Part shown: in pieces, positions 34,070 through 45,826 of the stretch | How the letters are laid out: every line of letters starts with the position of its first letter | Numbering within the stretch: position 1 is the first letter of the stretch | Assembly: GCA_015499995.1 (NCBI GenBank) | Contig: JADNRV010000134.1 | Location: 82,847-146,846, forward strand | From: Flammula alnicola | Taxonomy: Eukaryota > Basidiomycota > Agaricomycetes > Agaricales > Strophariaceae | Direction of reading: 5' to 3' | Length of the DNA: 64,000 nt | Made by a program: the position numbers and the translations under genes | Notes under the pieces: generated by a model | Told to the model about the DNA's origin: nothing | What the model saw: the letters and a program-made list of their open reading frames with translations, nothing else | Database searches by the model: none

Positions 34070-34465
34070 TTAGCAAAACTCTCCTAACCATGTGGAGGTG
34101 TTGCTTGTTCCGCAGTATTCGTGGAGAAGGTTATCCTTGTCAATGAAGTATAGGCGAATCTTTGGTTAAAATGGAGGTAGTTAATGATCTCATACGGGAT
34201 AAACGGGTGAAGAAATACGAACCAGTTCTACTCCATCTCCTTCTTTCCATGCAACCGCTGCGATTGGGGAGTTTATGTGGACACACTTTGCTGCAACGAC
34301 CACTCGGTCATTGTACTTGGGCTTGTGAACCGCGGGGCCTGACCGGGAAGCTTCATGGATGGCATCATCGGCAGCTTGGTGGTAGATTCGTGTAGCAGTA
34401 CCGCCAGACAACAGGATGGCAGCAGCAGTGCTTCCCATGTAATTTGTGGAGAGCGTCGAAGGCAT
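34070..34465 (-). pseudogene. fucose-specific lectin (AAL-like), one-third length
   Basis: Exon 1 (34465-34223) starts MPSTLSTNYMGSTAAAILLS. A phase-0 intron (34222-34160, GTTCGT...CCAAAG) leads to exon 2 (34159-34070) reading IRLYFIDKDNLLHEYCG and stopping at TAA. The pattern of Ala-Ala-Ile near a strand start, RIYHQ, SPIAAVAWKEGDGVE, then IRLYF..KDNLLHEY matches blades of the six-bladed propeller of Aleuria aurantia lectin, whose binding sites use Arg, Glu and Trp. Only about 110 residues remain of the usual ~310, roughly two blades. The reading is otherwise open and has a normal start, so a short expressed protein is possible. Full-length relatives bind fucosylated glycans, often in defence or recognition. 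Confidence 0.65.
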
Positions 34466-35647
34466 GTTTAGCGTAGCTGGATAACGAATGAATTATGTCA
34501 AGCCACGCCGAGAAAGACAGGCATAAACATACTTGTGGAGAGACGCTACCACTTTGTAAAAGCCAAGTAGCTTCTGAAGGCTTTATATAGATTCGTGATG
34601 GTAAACGCTTCAGGTCTTATGACCGCACGGTTGTGATCTACGTATGATTTTTAGTACGCTGGTTTGACTGATTCGAAGACGACAGTATCACTGCAAAAAT
34701 GATATTCATTCGCCATTCACGAATCACAAGTGACTGCAAGACATTACCTCTCAGGACGAGAAAACGTAGACCAGCTGCAGGCTGGTCATTGCCGCTCCAA
34801 GTATCGTGTCGAGCGTGATTATTGTCATGATGGACATAAGCAGTACTGCATATAGAGCTTCCAGAATATCGAGTCTCTCGTTTAACGACGTCCTCTTGGG
34901 GGGTAATTGAAAGGCAGCAGTTAAGCGGATGAATGTGAGATGGTCGGCAAGTGCGAAATGCAACTTGCAGTTGCAAGCGGGTTGCTTGAGAGCAGTTTAA
35001 ATCGAGGGGAGGAGGATAGGCGTGACTTCCTCCATCTCGACTTTGGAGCAGCTATATTACGATCGAAAGAGAGCCGTGTCCACTTGCGGCTTCGATTGAC
35101 AGTTCCAACGTCTTCTCTCATCCTGCGTATTCACATCTAAATTTATACGTAGACTACAGCATCATAAACATTCGCGCTTTCGTCTTGATTCCCAATAACG
35201 CCGTATTTCCCTCTGCATGACATAGTCCCAACTCCATGGGTCGCACTCAGACCTTCGGGCCTTGAGACTTGAACTCCTGATACAAACCATTGCTGGTTCC
35301 AGGCTCCACTGCATCTCCGCCTCGCTGCACTCAGCCGCAACTGCACCGTTCCTCTTTGAAGTGGGTTGACATGAGGAATGAGATATCTAAGAATAAGATA
35401 CAGAACAGACGTAGGAGAGGGTCAGTCAGTATTTGGAGCATAACATGATGATGACGAGAAAGAAACGGGAATCGAGAATGATGGATTGGTGGACATATTC
35501 ATTATCTCGAAGGAACGTGGAAGAGGAGTGCAAAGTGGAGAGAGGAAAGGGTGAGAACAAAATATAACCATCATAAAGAGATAATCTCAAGCATATCCGA
35601 GCTTGAAAACACATAGACCGAGGCTAAACCGAAAAGGACACACGTAC
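34466..35647. other. no gene established; hydrophobic minus-strand ORF at 34751-34963
   Basis: The 70-codon minus frame starting MHFALADHLTFIRLTAAF has two hydrophobic stretches (ILEALYAVLLMSIMTIITL and LGAAMTSLQLVYVF) like the transmembrane helices of a small integral membrane protein, but no family is recognised. Nothing else is supported up to the DAHP synthase remnant. Confidence 0.2.
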
Positions 35648-38600
35648 CGAGGCTCTGTTCGAAATTCAATCTTGGATCGCAGAACGACTATAGAAGCCAC
35701 ACAGAATGAGCAAAGAGTCGACCTCCATACTCCCTCCGAGACATTCCGTAACAGGATATCCCTCCTCATTAACCTCGCCTGTGAATTCGAGATTCACACC
35801 CCCAAGGCGCGAGCCGCAGGTCGTATGGATACGCAGCGAGGCCGTAAGCTCCGAGATGATATTGCTGAAGTGCCGAGTTTTAAGTCCCGTCACGGACGTT
35901 TGGGTGCTTAAAATAGCCGAGGGTCAGCATGTGTGCGCAAACTATACGAAGAGAGTAGCGTTGAAAAGGAAAGAGACGAAAATATAGTGAGGTGAAAGAC
36001 GGTCAAGAATATCTATCAACCATGCTACCAAGTCAGCCCACCTCGAGAATCGAGGATAGAAATGATTAAAGAACACGCGGTCATGTTTGACAGCGAAAAA
36101 AACGTCCGCGCAAATCCTCCACAGAAGAGATTTACATAGACGTGAGGTTAGGTGATAAGCAACAAGAAAATAACCTCTTTACAGGCTCTGAGCGGTCCCT
36201 GATAGGTCCCATTGCGGGGTAGGTTAGTGGGTCCCAAGAACGTCCCACCACTCACACTGTGGGATCGGACCCGTTGATCTCGCCACTACTAATAGGCGGG
36301 GGTGCAGATAAGAGCACCGACCCATCTGTTAGACTTCACGCATTGTGGACTAGCAAATCAAGACGTGAAGCACAGGATAAGCGAGAAGCATTGGTGTTCG
36401 AGACATCCAAGAGGAAAAGGAAAGAACGATTGAACAAAGAACGCGAAGAACAGAAGAGCAGAAAGGCCGAGAGGCAAAGGAAGGTGGGATATGGTTGGCA
36501 TGAACAGTCTATAGCGTTGCAGTCATGAGAAAGAGGCATTGAGGTGCGACTCACTTTCCATGCATGGGGTCACAAATCCATGCCACGGGGTGGCCTGACT
36601 CTTTCACAGCACGAATATGGCTGGGCAGGTGATCGTCAATCTAGAGCAAGCAAGAGGTTAGGATTAGCAAATGTGAACACCTTGAGAGAAAAGAAGGTGA
36701 AAAAAAGAGATCCATGCAACGAAGGGCATAAAAGGTAACAATGCTGTCTCGTTCTCGTATCGATACCAGGTTTTTGGGGATGCAAGAGAGGAAAAAGAGA
36801 CGATGGAGGTAGATGTGGAATGCGGGTCACTCACCATACGTGCTCCGTACCGCGTGATGAGGGTCGCTCTGCCGCTTTCTTTATCTGGGTTGACGACTAT
36901 TGGGGATGCGAGGTGGCAGGTCAGATTTCCGATCGTCAAAGGAAATCAATCTCAAAAGAAAAAAAGGAGACCAGGACGAAAGACAAAGCGGAAGGCGGAT
37001 CATCGATGTTCGAAACGGCAAGATTGCCTCTTTACCATTGCGGCAGTGTCGAAGGAAAACACACGCGTCGCAAAACACAGTTACCATCCAAAGCAAAAGA
37101 CGACAGTGCGAGCAAACAAATCCACAAGGAAAATCCACAACCCGCCACAACGCAATAAACATCACAAAAAAAGCAAAGACTGGCTCACCATCCAACACCC
37201 TCACCAACTCCTCCGCCTGCATCCTCGGTCCCACATTGATGCCAATCGGGTGAAATACTCCACGTGCGCGCCCGACAACTGTCGCGTGCGTTCGGCGATC
37301 CAGAGGAAGTGCGCGCCAGTGTTGAAGAAGGCCTTTCTGCGTGGCTGGGATGCCGATCCTGAGCTTGGCGTTGAGCTAGGGTCAGGGGAGGTGGAGGTGG
37401 CAGTAGGAGGCAGAGAGACAGAGGAAGGCACGGGCAGCTCGCGCGTCAGCGCAGCTTCATAGGCCAGCATCAGGCCTTCGTGGCTAGAAAAGAAGACGTA
37501 TCGTGTGTTAGCTCCCAAAGTCCCATTAAAACACGATGGAAGAAACACAGGGACATACCTCGTATAAAAATCTACCTCGCCCGATGTTCCCCTTCCGCCT
37601 CCTTGTTCGTAGGCATGCGCCCCTCCAGCATCAGCGCCAATCGTACGGCTGAAATTGAGGGCTTCGGAGAGACCGTCAATGATCGTCTTGAATTCGCGTC
37701 TGTGGGTTGGTTGATGAAAGTTGAGCTACCTCGGTTGGGTGCATGGACAAGAAGGGAGAGGAAAAACAAAAAAAGCAGAACATCAAGAGGAAGACCAAGA
37801 AGAAACACGAGTGGCGGTCAGATTTGAGCGAGCAAGGAAAGCATAAAAAAAGAAAAGTGACAATTGGACGCCGCTGAAGCTCCACCAACAGCGAAGAGCA
37901 GAAGCAACACCGCCCAAGGTCAGATCACATGCACCGCTGGCGATGGATCGAATGTTCTCACCTGATGCCTCATGGGCCACGCGTGCGGAAAAAGGAGTGG
38001 GAAGTGGGAAAAGTCATAGTACGCGACGAGGGAATAGAGGAATAAGTGGCATGATGGGTCGGTTAGTTGGTTGGTATCGTACGTCCAAGCTGACAAGTCA
38101 TAACATAACAATGTGTCAAGGGTACAGGGATATGCAGGGGTGCGATGCATGGACATCACGATTGCGGCGATGAGGCGAAGGGTGGCGGTGGTAAGAGGTT
38201 AAGGTAAATGTTATAGAGGAGCGACGACGTCAAAGAAAAGAGGTAAAGGGGAAGGTAAACTTAGAATGAGAGTTGAGTTGGATAGCCAGTCAACTACTGA
38301 GATGCGCAGAGGCAGAGAATGCAAAAACACGGGAGGAAGGCTCGAAAGTCCAAGGTGGAATCCAGGACACTGATATTAATTCAGAAGGGATCCCGAGCCA
38401 GACGGCGATGAAATCCAGAAACAAAGTGAAAGTAACGAGGGAATAAAACAAACGAAGGAACAAATAGAGAAATGAATGAGCAAAGGCAAAGCAAAGCAAA
38501 AAAGAGCAGAGAGAACAAGATCCACACACCTCAAAGCCGGCGACCTAACATGCTCGAGCGACCAATCTCGCGGATGAATGCAGTGACGCAAACCCCGAGG

Positions 38601-39125
38601 TCAACAAACTCCGGAGGTAGTTCAGCGTTGTCGTCGAGTGGAAGTATGCCCTGTCAATGATGCACGGTGAGCATGTGTAAGAGTAGGAAGGTGAGGGGTA
38701 GGAGGAATAGGTAAGGAGAGGAGATCATGAAACGCGTCAGAGCCCGTTGCATATACAGTACACAAAGAACGACTCGGAGGAGGAAAGAGAATTGATTGAC
38801 TATAGTACGCACATGCCGGAGGAGACGCTCAGGATCTGGCGTACGGTCGTTTGGGTCCAGACTGTTCGTGTTTGTATCCGTGTGCGTGGGTAGGTTGTAG
38901 TGTATGTAGACGTCCAAAAAAGTTTTAGACGAGCATCAGTCAGACAGACAGGCAGACAGGTATCAGACAAGGTTACATCGACGGGCGGAGCATGATGCGT
39001 CAAAAGCACAGATCACGAATGAAGGTAAAGCAAAAGCAAAAGGGAGAAAAAAAAAGTATATCAGCTAAATGATTCACATACACACATAACGAGAAAGACA
39101 TACGTACCCATTAACATTATCGCCT
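35648..39125 (-). pseudogene. class-II DAHP synthase, truncated and frameshifted
   Basis: Minus-strand exons that splice in consistent phase are 39125-39108 (RGDNVNG), 38861-38813 (DPNDRTPDPERLLRH), 38650-38530 (AYFHSTTTLNYLRSLLTSG), 37699-37559, 37483-37189 (SHEGLMLAYEAALTREL, AHFLWIAERTRQLSGAHVEY), 36896-36835 (VVNPDKESGRATLITRYGA), 36640-36555 (AVKESGHPVAWICDPMHG), 35906-35723 (TGLKTRHFSNIISEL, GEVNEEGYPVTECLGGS) and 35687-35648 (SFCDPRLNFEQSL). Family enzymes join phosphoenolpyruvate and erythrose-4-phosphate, the first step of the shikimate pathway. Lesions: an extra T in exon 38650-38530 before HPRDWSLEHVRSPALR, and about 13 bases lost after VEYF. The N-terminal third and the C-terminus are missing. 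Some introns have grown to 600-800 bases. Confidence 0.85.
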
Positions 39126-39899
39126 CTGAAAACACGCCAAGGAACAGAAAAAATACCTGTCAGTCACCGCCAAAAGGCCTAATATAAAAACAAAACAAGC
39201 AAGGTCAGTTCGTTTCTATCTACATGACCAGGAATACTAACCTTTTCTGAAATCAGCACCGCCGCCGAATGCGCTACAGAATAGAATACGATTGTATGCA
39301 GGAAGAGGTTCATCACAACATCGGACGGCTGCAGAAGCTAGGCAGGTCGTGTATAGCATAGGTATGCCATCTCCTTGATCTTGGATTCCATCGTCTGAGT
39401 GTTTCGCTGTAGACATCGTCGGCGGAGTGGTCGAGACGGGCACATCGTGGCATGCCACTCTTACCGTGCAAGCGTGGCGGAGCCTGGGTGCAAGCGTGGC
39501 TGAAGTAGAAGGCGACGAGGAGAGACAAGAAAAGAACGCACGGACGATGTACCAGACCCTTTGGAGGCCACAGCGAGCGATGGCAGAAAGGAGCTGTGTG
39601 GACGGCAGGGAGAGAGTGTACATAGAGAGAGCACGAAGAGGCGGTGGATGAGGAGGGGAGGGAGGAGGGGATGAGGGAAGGAAGACACTGGCAGTCCCCT
39701 CCCCTCTTTTATATAAATTCTGGACGTGTATTCAGTACGAGCAATCAAGCTTAATCAAGTCCTAATGGTTAGAGCTATGTGAGCCCGTAGGACCCTCGAT
39801 TAACGTGTAAGCGAGCGGGATACTGATCGGGAGATAGTAGCACTGAAGTCAATACGATAGAATTTGATGAACCAGGAGAGCGTGACGTCGGCCACTGTG
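39126..39899. other. no gene recognised
   Basis: Overlapping frames on both strands between 39237 and 39748 lack recognisable domains. I looked for the missing N-terminal exons of the DAHP synthase here and did not find them. Confidence 0.3.
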
Positions 39900-39945
39900 A
39901 CCGGCAAGTCATAACCTGCGTCATGACAGGTTATGACTTGCCGGT
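39900..39945. repeat. perfect 19-bp inverted repeat (hairpin)
   Basis: The arms ACCGGCAAGTCATAACCTG and its exact complement are separated by 8 bases. It lies about 115 bases upstream of the ATG at 40059. It could be a binding site for a dimeric regulator, a cruciform, or a tiny foldback element; the sequence alone does not decide. Confidence 0.75.
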
Positions 39946-40058
39946 AACCTCTGTATCACTTAGCAGGACAACCGGCGGCCCGACTTGACAGTTGGTTGTC
40001 CGCCGTGTCAGGAGGTTCAAATATAGCTGCACTGCCAAACTTACACCAAACCCACATT

Positions 40059-40646
40059 ATGCCTGACGAAGTCATTTGCATTCGAACCATCATACCATCA
40101 CAGATATTTTCTGTCAAATCCAGGATCGGCGAGACCTCCCGCCCCTTTCGCATCTATTATACAGCACATCTTCGCCCATCTGCTGACATGGGTTCCGTTG
40201 GCGACCTCTACATTACGCAAGGAGGAACCCAGATTTTCTGGAAGAAATTCAGGCAGGATGGAATCACAACCACCTGGAGGGAGGTGGGAGGGAACGGCCT
40301 TCAAATTCCTCATCCGCTGTATCCAAACATGATGCTCAAGGGCGGGCTCTGTCACTCGTACCCCCATTGGTGTCGAAAGGAGGCAGTTGATTTATCCAAG
40401 GATGATATCTACCAAGCTGCAAGGTGGTTTTGGGAAGATTATGGGCCAGGTTCTTCTGCTAGGCCCATAGATCTGACTATTGAGTAAGTCTTACCCTGTC
40501 TACATATTAGTCTCATGATACCTAAACCACATTCAGTGTTGAATTTGATGAGCATGGTTCTTCCTCTACGCCCATAGATCTGACTATGGAGTAAGTCTTA
40601 TTTGTCTACATATCAGTATTGTGATATCTCAACTGCATTCAGTTAG
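40059..40646 (+). CDS. hypothetical protein with tandemly duplicated exon-intron unit
   Basis: Exon 1 runs from ATG 40059 (MPDEVICIRTI; an in-frame ATG at 39996 is also possible) to 40483. Intron 1 is 40484-40536, exon 2 is 40537-40590 (54 bases), intron 2 is 40591-40642, and exon 3 supplies only the last base of an Asp codon and a TAG at 40644-40646. The product is about 160 residues. The core has GDLYITQGGTQIFWKKFRQ and an aromatic, charged segment SYPHWCRKEAVDLSKDDIYQ with AARWFWEDYG. The end of exon 1 plus intron 1 and exon 2 plus intron 2 are copies of each other with a 107-bp period, including the peptide PIDLT and the GTAAGTCTTA donor. The spliced product therefore ends with two copies of an acidic tail. 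The family is unknown. Confidence 0.6.
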
Positions 40647-41001
40647 GCCCACTGGCTGAAAGATTGAAATATGGATGCAATGGTTTTGTGGCATGTAGTA
40701 GCTTTCTTGGTTTGAGTGCACAGTTCAGAGTTCCTTATGTATTGGGGTAGAATTCTCAATATAGATGTCATTTGTGTGGAGATAAGACTATATACACTAT
40801 GGAGGATGGAGGATACAGACACAAAGGGTGAGGGGGCCTGGAGTTTGACGGTATGAGGCGGTGAGTGAACGACGTCAGGCACTATGTTGGACTGTTGGTG
40901 GAGAATCACAGAAACTTCATTAGGAGAGAACCCTCCAAGCACTTCGAGAATAGGTACTTACAGGAGAGACGACATCGACGTGTTGGACAGTGACTTCTCA
41001 G

Positions 41002-41361
41002 ACACAAAAACGTCGAGGCTATCAATGCCGCGACTTGGGACACGATTGAGACCTGCGCGCCTCCAGGATCTAAAGAGCGCATCCAAGCAGTGTACCGGCA
41101 CACTAACCCATACGGCAACCCCTACGCGCTGTGCCATGGCGAGTGCGACATCACGAAGCTCGAGTACTTCGTCAAGGTCGTCGAGATGATCTGGATTGAT
41201 GATGGTAGGTGATATTCCAGAGCACTATGCATAAGTAACATGTGCTGACGATGTTGATACCGACAGACGTTACGGAGGAGCTGCCACACTCCGAGACGCT
41301 CTACTATAGAAAAGATATGAAAGAACAGACAGAGTCAGAACACGAAATGAATGCAAAGTAA
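41002..41361 (+). pseudogene. isoprenoid/terpene-synthase-like fragment
   Basis: An exon from an acceptor at 41000-41001 reads HKNVEAINAATWDTIETCAP, then NPYGNPYALCHGECDITKLE and YFVKVVEMIW. An intron at 41205-41266 splices in phase to IDDDVTEELPHSETLYY and a TAA at 41359. The aspartate-rich IDDDVTEE stretch after a hydrophobic helix resembles the metal-binding DDxxE motif of class-I terpene synthases, where it holds magnesium-diphosphate. The protein stops soon after this motif and lacks the NSE/DTE region, so it is at best a fragment. The assignment rests on the motif and on memory of basidiomycete relatives, so it is tentative. Confidence 0.4.
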
Positions 41362-43132
41362 CACGACGCACTTTTTCACGCTAGCAATCACGCCCTCTCT
41401 GTGACTTTTCGCCTGTATCCCAGATTGAACCTCCCAACCAAATCCAAGGGTGGATCAACACCGACTCGTCCATTCACCAACCTTCAAATTTACCTTCTGC
41501 CCACCTTCTCAGACGTTACCACGTCACAGCTCACGTACAAGACCTTGCCATCTACGTTTTATACGATTTTGTGACTTGTCTGGGTCGTGGGTATAGATGA
41601 AAGTCTGGTCTTGTAGTTCCGATGTGCGTGGCCTTCGTTTTGCTTAGCACATATTAATGGTAATCAGGTCAGGATATAAGTAGAACGAGCAAAGTCAATG
41701 AGTGACTCGGAATATGGTTTGGGTGTAGCCTTGCTCCGAGAAATAAGCGCTGGGGGGTAGTTCTTTTCTTTACCCTTGAAAGATGGAGCACGCTGAGATC
41801 TCGGAGCATAGATTGGAAAACTTGACGGCCTGACGGAAATTACTTTTCATAAGTTATGTTGTTGATTGTACGTGGACTTTATCTTTGTCGCTTTAAGTAA
41901 CTTAAGTTTATCGTCTCATCAGATAAGACGATGAGCGGGCAAATCTTGGACAAATCCTTTTAGCGCCAGAAAAAAGCGAGATATTTAAGTAGAGTAGACA
42001 AGAAATACTATATACATAAAAATAAAGCGCATTGCATGGCGGCCAACTTACATGGTACATGAAAATTAATATAATGACATTAGCCATTTGACATTGACAT
42101 CCTGGATCCTACCGACCACTAGGGGCCAGATATTCATCTGCGTGGCATCATCTCCTGCAACAGGTTATCCGGCGCGCTCCTCGACACGAACCTCCCACTT
42201 CCTCCCACTCCTGCGCCCCTATCATCCCCTCTACACAGGGTTGGGCTCACGAAAGCTCCAACTATACCCTCCGGCCCAGGTCCCACGCGGCTCTTTGCAG
42301 CCTCCAGAACCATGCCCCGAGGAACTTCATCCCACTGAACATGCTTTCCCAATTTTCAGCGCGGCATGTCCCACGTCGGCCTCCGTCATGTTTGTGATCT
42401 TCCCTAAGCCAACCCCAAGTCCAAACGGCGAGGAGGAGAGACTCGAGGCGGCGTTGGAAGGCCCAGAAGCCATCGACGAGAAGCCTTGCTCGACACGGCG
42501 AGCAACGATGGAAACGGAGAGGCGTACGCCAGCAACCGATGCGGTGGCGCAAAGACTGGGCGAGGTCCGGCTGCCGCTGCGCTGAAGCTTCAGGGCTTGC
42601 GTTTCCCATGCGGCTGGTATTGCTGTTGTTGTTGTCTATGGATAATCCGGCTAATGGTACAGATTTACTTGATAATGTCGATTGTGCTGTCGTTGATATT
42701 GCGTTGGTAATAGATATTGCCTAAGATGGAGAAGATTGAGATGCAAAAGGAGACGCAAAAGCCTCAAGAGAAGTCGAACCGATGGTATGAAGTGTATGGA
42801 AGGATGTCGAAGAAAGTATGTGCAAGATCAGAGGGTAGTCTGAAGATTCCGAAGTTAGCTGGATGGGAAGAGAAGGCGAACAAATATAGGATACTCGCAA
42901 TTACAACAAACAGCTTTGGGAATAAAGGTCGAAGCAAGGCCAGACAGCGAAAGCAGCTTGACGACTTGATGCTTCCGGAGAGAATACATGTAGATCGTGG
43001 TTCATGTTCACGTTCGTCTTCATCCGCAGATTCCATTCTATATAACGAAAGTTATCAGAACTTTAAGTAGTAACGCATGGGTGAAATACGCACAAGATAC
43101 CAAGAAGCGGCCTCATTTCCGCAAATGGATCC
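41362..43132. other. no gene established; Lys-rich ORF at 42726-43070 (+)
   Basis: The ORF beginning MEKIEMQKETQKPQEKSNRW is strongly basic and has no recognised domain. Overlapping frames at 42088-42609 on both strands conflict with one another. A minus frame at 42352-42134 starting MGKHVQWDEVPRGMVLEAAK looks protein-like but could not be extended. I treat the stretch as unassigned. Confidence 0.2.
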
Positions 43133-43530
43133 TTACCGCCCTGTGGGGGACCGGGAACTTTGAGGAGGCAATACCGCCGCATGGACGACACGAACGCCCT
43201 CACTTGCATCTCGTCGATCCCCCACCATCAACGCCCACTCCGCCGAATCGAAGTTGAGGTTAAACACCTCTGAGATCGCGCTCAAATCAGCGCAATCCCA
43301 GTTGGAGTCCAGCTGCGTAGGCAAGTGCAAGAATGCGTCTTCATGATATCACGCATGCGAATTAGCAACTGAACGAGATCTCAAAGGCAGAAAGACCTAC
43401 CGCTCATTTAAGGCATCCCATCTTACCCAAGTAATGGTGTCTGCTTGAGCTGGTAATTCACGAGGCCGAGATCCGCCAGACGCTCCTCGGATAAGTCGCT
43501 TTCTGTCAGCTTTCGCACCTCGCTGGACAT
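43133..43530 (-). pseudogene. unrecognised protein fragment in two exons
   Basis: ATG 43530 opens MSSEVRKLTESDLSEERLAD, reading to a donor GTAAGATGG after TPLLG (43427). The next coherent segment on the minus strand reads DAFLHLPTQLDSNWDCADLS and then ISEVFNLNFDSAEWALMVGD down to 43133. The natural acceptor (ATCATGAAG) leaves the frames off by one base, so either a splice site differs or a small indel has broken it. No family is recognised. Confidence 0.3.
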
Positions 43531-45826
43531 GGCTGTGCGTAGTGCCCACCGAACCGGCAGCAGCACCTCAACGCATAGCTGGTGGGTGCAGAAAGTCAGC
43601 TAGGTAAGTGGAAGGGGCAGATTGGGTGGATGACGACGGTGGTGCTGGGTGCCGGTTTCGGTGCCTGCTCGTCGTTGACATTGACAACGTTGGTGCTGGT
43701 GCGAAAGCGGCGGGTGTCGAGGATGCTTCCGTTGGCGGTGCATGATCCGATCGAATTCGCAGAAATTCCGAGGCCGCGGTGGCCTGCGGCTCCAGCAGCA
43801 GCGGCAGTCGGTCTTGTAGCGCAGCCCGAGCCGGCAGTGGTGGGTTGTAGGTGCTGGTGACAAAGCTGCTTGCGCCATGCGTGTCCACTTGCACCGCAAG
43901 GGGAGCTGCGTATTGAGGTCAGGACGCAGAGCAAGAGCACGAGGGGGTCGTGGAGGTTGTGAATACAGAAGAACAAGTTGGAGTAACGAGTTACAAATAC
44001 GACATACATAAACACCGTCACCTGATTTGTCAATGTTCATTGTTTATCACTGTTGCAGCAATTCTCTTGGTCACCTGATGCGACCCCTGAGGCCTTGAGG
44101 CCTGAGGCGAGAAAAGAACTTCAACCGTATGAACTTGTGTTGGAATTCACCCCTTTTTGCTGCGCCTGTCGAACACAAGGAGGCCTCGATTGAAGATGGA
44201 AGAATGGCGGCCTTCTGAGCAGGAGCACCAAGCCTTCGAGGTGAGAAACCATGGCTCTGAAAGACTACGCTCGCTACTAACTACGCTCGTCCAGACCACA
44301 TCGATCTTCAGCTGCGACTATCTGCTGAGCAGCCTCGCAGATCGGTACCGCGAAGAGTCGTCAGCGTTAGGCGTGCATTATGAAGATTTGGAGAAAGACT
44401 TTGAGGCCTTCAAGAGCGCACCGCTACGTGCGGCATTCGAGCAACGGAACAATAGTAGAATCCCTTATTTCTTCACATTAACGATTGCGATGTTAGGTCA
44501 GCGTCGGTGGCCATAGTATTCCAGCCATCACGGCTGCTACAGATGGACGGATTGCGATCCGTATTTTTGAGCCATGCGCTGATCCTGCCTGCTTGAATTG
44601 TACTCTTTTCGAAGACCCTGAGACTTTGCATATGGCGGAGACGTAGTGGTATCCTTCAAGTCATATTCGACGGATCCCTGGTAAATTCCCTTCTAATTGT
44701 GTTTTCACTCCTCCTTATTTGTGGTTTTTAGATGATTGTCAGTGGAATTCACCGTTCTACAACACCAATCCACTCAACACTAAATCAGACTGCGAGTGGA
44801 CAGTCGACTCGGAATCCAAATGAGATAGGGAGGAATACCAAACGGGGTGTGTGTGCCGAATAATTGAGAAGTCGATGAATGTTGTTGAGTGCAATGGCCC
44901 AAAGTAAATTTGAAGTGTCAATAGCAGTGTCAAGGAATCGATAAGCGAACGAATCCATTTCAATGAATGCATAAAATTGTACGGTGGTGAAGAGAAACAG
45001 AGAAATAGAGAGACGCTCTCGGGAGGTTCGGCAGTCCGACGTGTGAGAAATGATCGATCAGTCCCAGTGAAAACGGCCCGATGGCAAATAGAATATATTA
45101 TCAGTACTCAACGTTGATGATTTATCATTTCACCGTTCAAGCAGCCACCACAGCCACTGAGTACTGAGTACTGAGTACTGATGCATCAACCACGAGTCCG
45201 ACGACGAGCAAGCTCTCTCCGTGGTAGCATGCAAATTTTCCTGTCCCTGCCATATCGCCTCAAGCCTAGCCCATTCACCATCGCGCCCGCCGACCTCTCG
45301 AGCCCAAGTGCACCTGAACATTTCCGGCCAAACGACATATCCCTAGCTAGTAGCAAGCATGTCCCTTCAACAAATCCAGCAGGGATGGAGTACCAGAGGG
45401 TGATTTCATAGGATCATAAAAGGTGAGTTTGCCTCCTAGATGTGCAGCTTGTACATCCATCTATCCACAACTTGGAAACTTGACGACGCACCTGGAGGAG
45501 CTATATCTTAGGCTCGACTCGGGATCTTCGTTCAAAGGTCGACGCCATGTACGATATGGAGTGCGACTGGCAGTCCAAGGAGCAGTCCAAGGAGCACGAG
45601 AGCAGGATTTCGAGAATTTTGTAGCTACCGTGCCGCGATGGGCGTCCATTCGAGCTGTCGAAACCTTTGAAATCAGTCAGCATGTAAATGGCTAATTTGG
45701 CATCGGTAATGTTGTTCCAGAGATCCCCGCCTACTTGATGCCTCGCATAATCGACAAAGTGTTCCAAGGCCCTGTTTTCGCAAAATTCGGCCGCCAAAGC
45801 CTTCTCGTCAATGAAATCCGTCGCTC
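43531..45826. other. no gene established
   Basis: Candidate frames include 44157-44516 on the plus strand, with a charged segment YREESSALGVHYEDLEKDFE, and 45501-45830 on the minus strand with FIDEKALAAEFCENRALEHF. Both look protein-like but could not be extended into genes. A GAGTACT tandem triplet occurs near 45158-45180. The 45501-45830 frame contains a 12-base tandem duplication (SCSLDCSLDC). Confidence 0.2.

Noticed and set aside
35240..35310. Possible tRNA on the minus strand around a GTTCAAGTC motif
   Set aside because: The flanking bases do not form a T-stem or acceptor stem; no cloverleaf can be drawn.
35648..39125. DAHP synthase as a functional gene
   Set aside because: A one-base insertion, a ~13-base deletion and missing N- and C-terminal exons make function unlikely, although the splice phases are still good.
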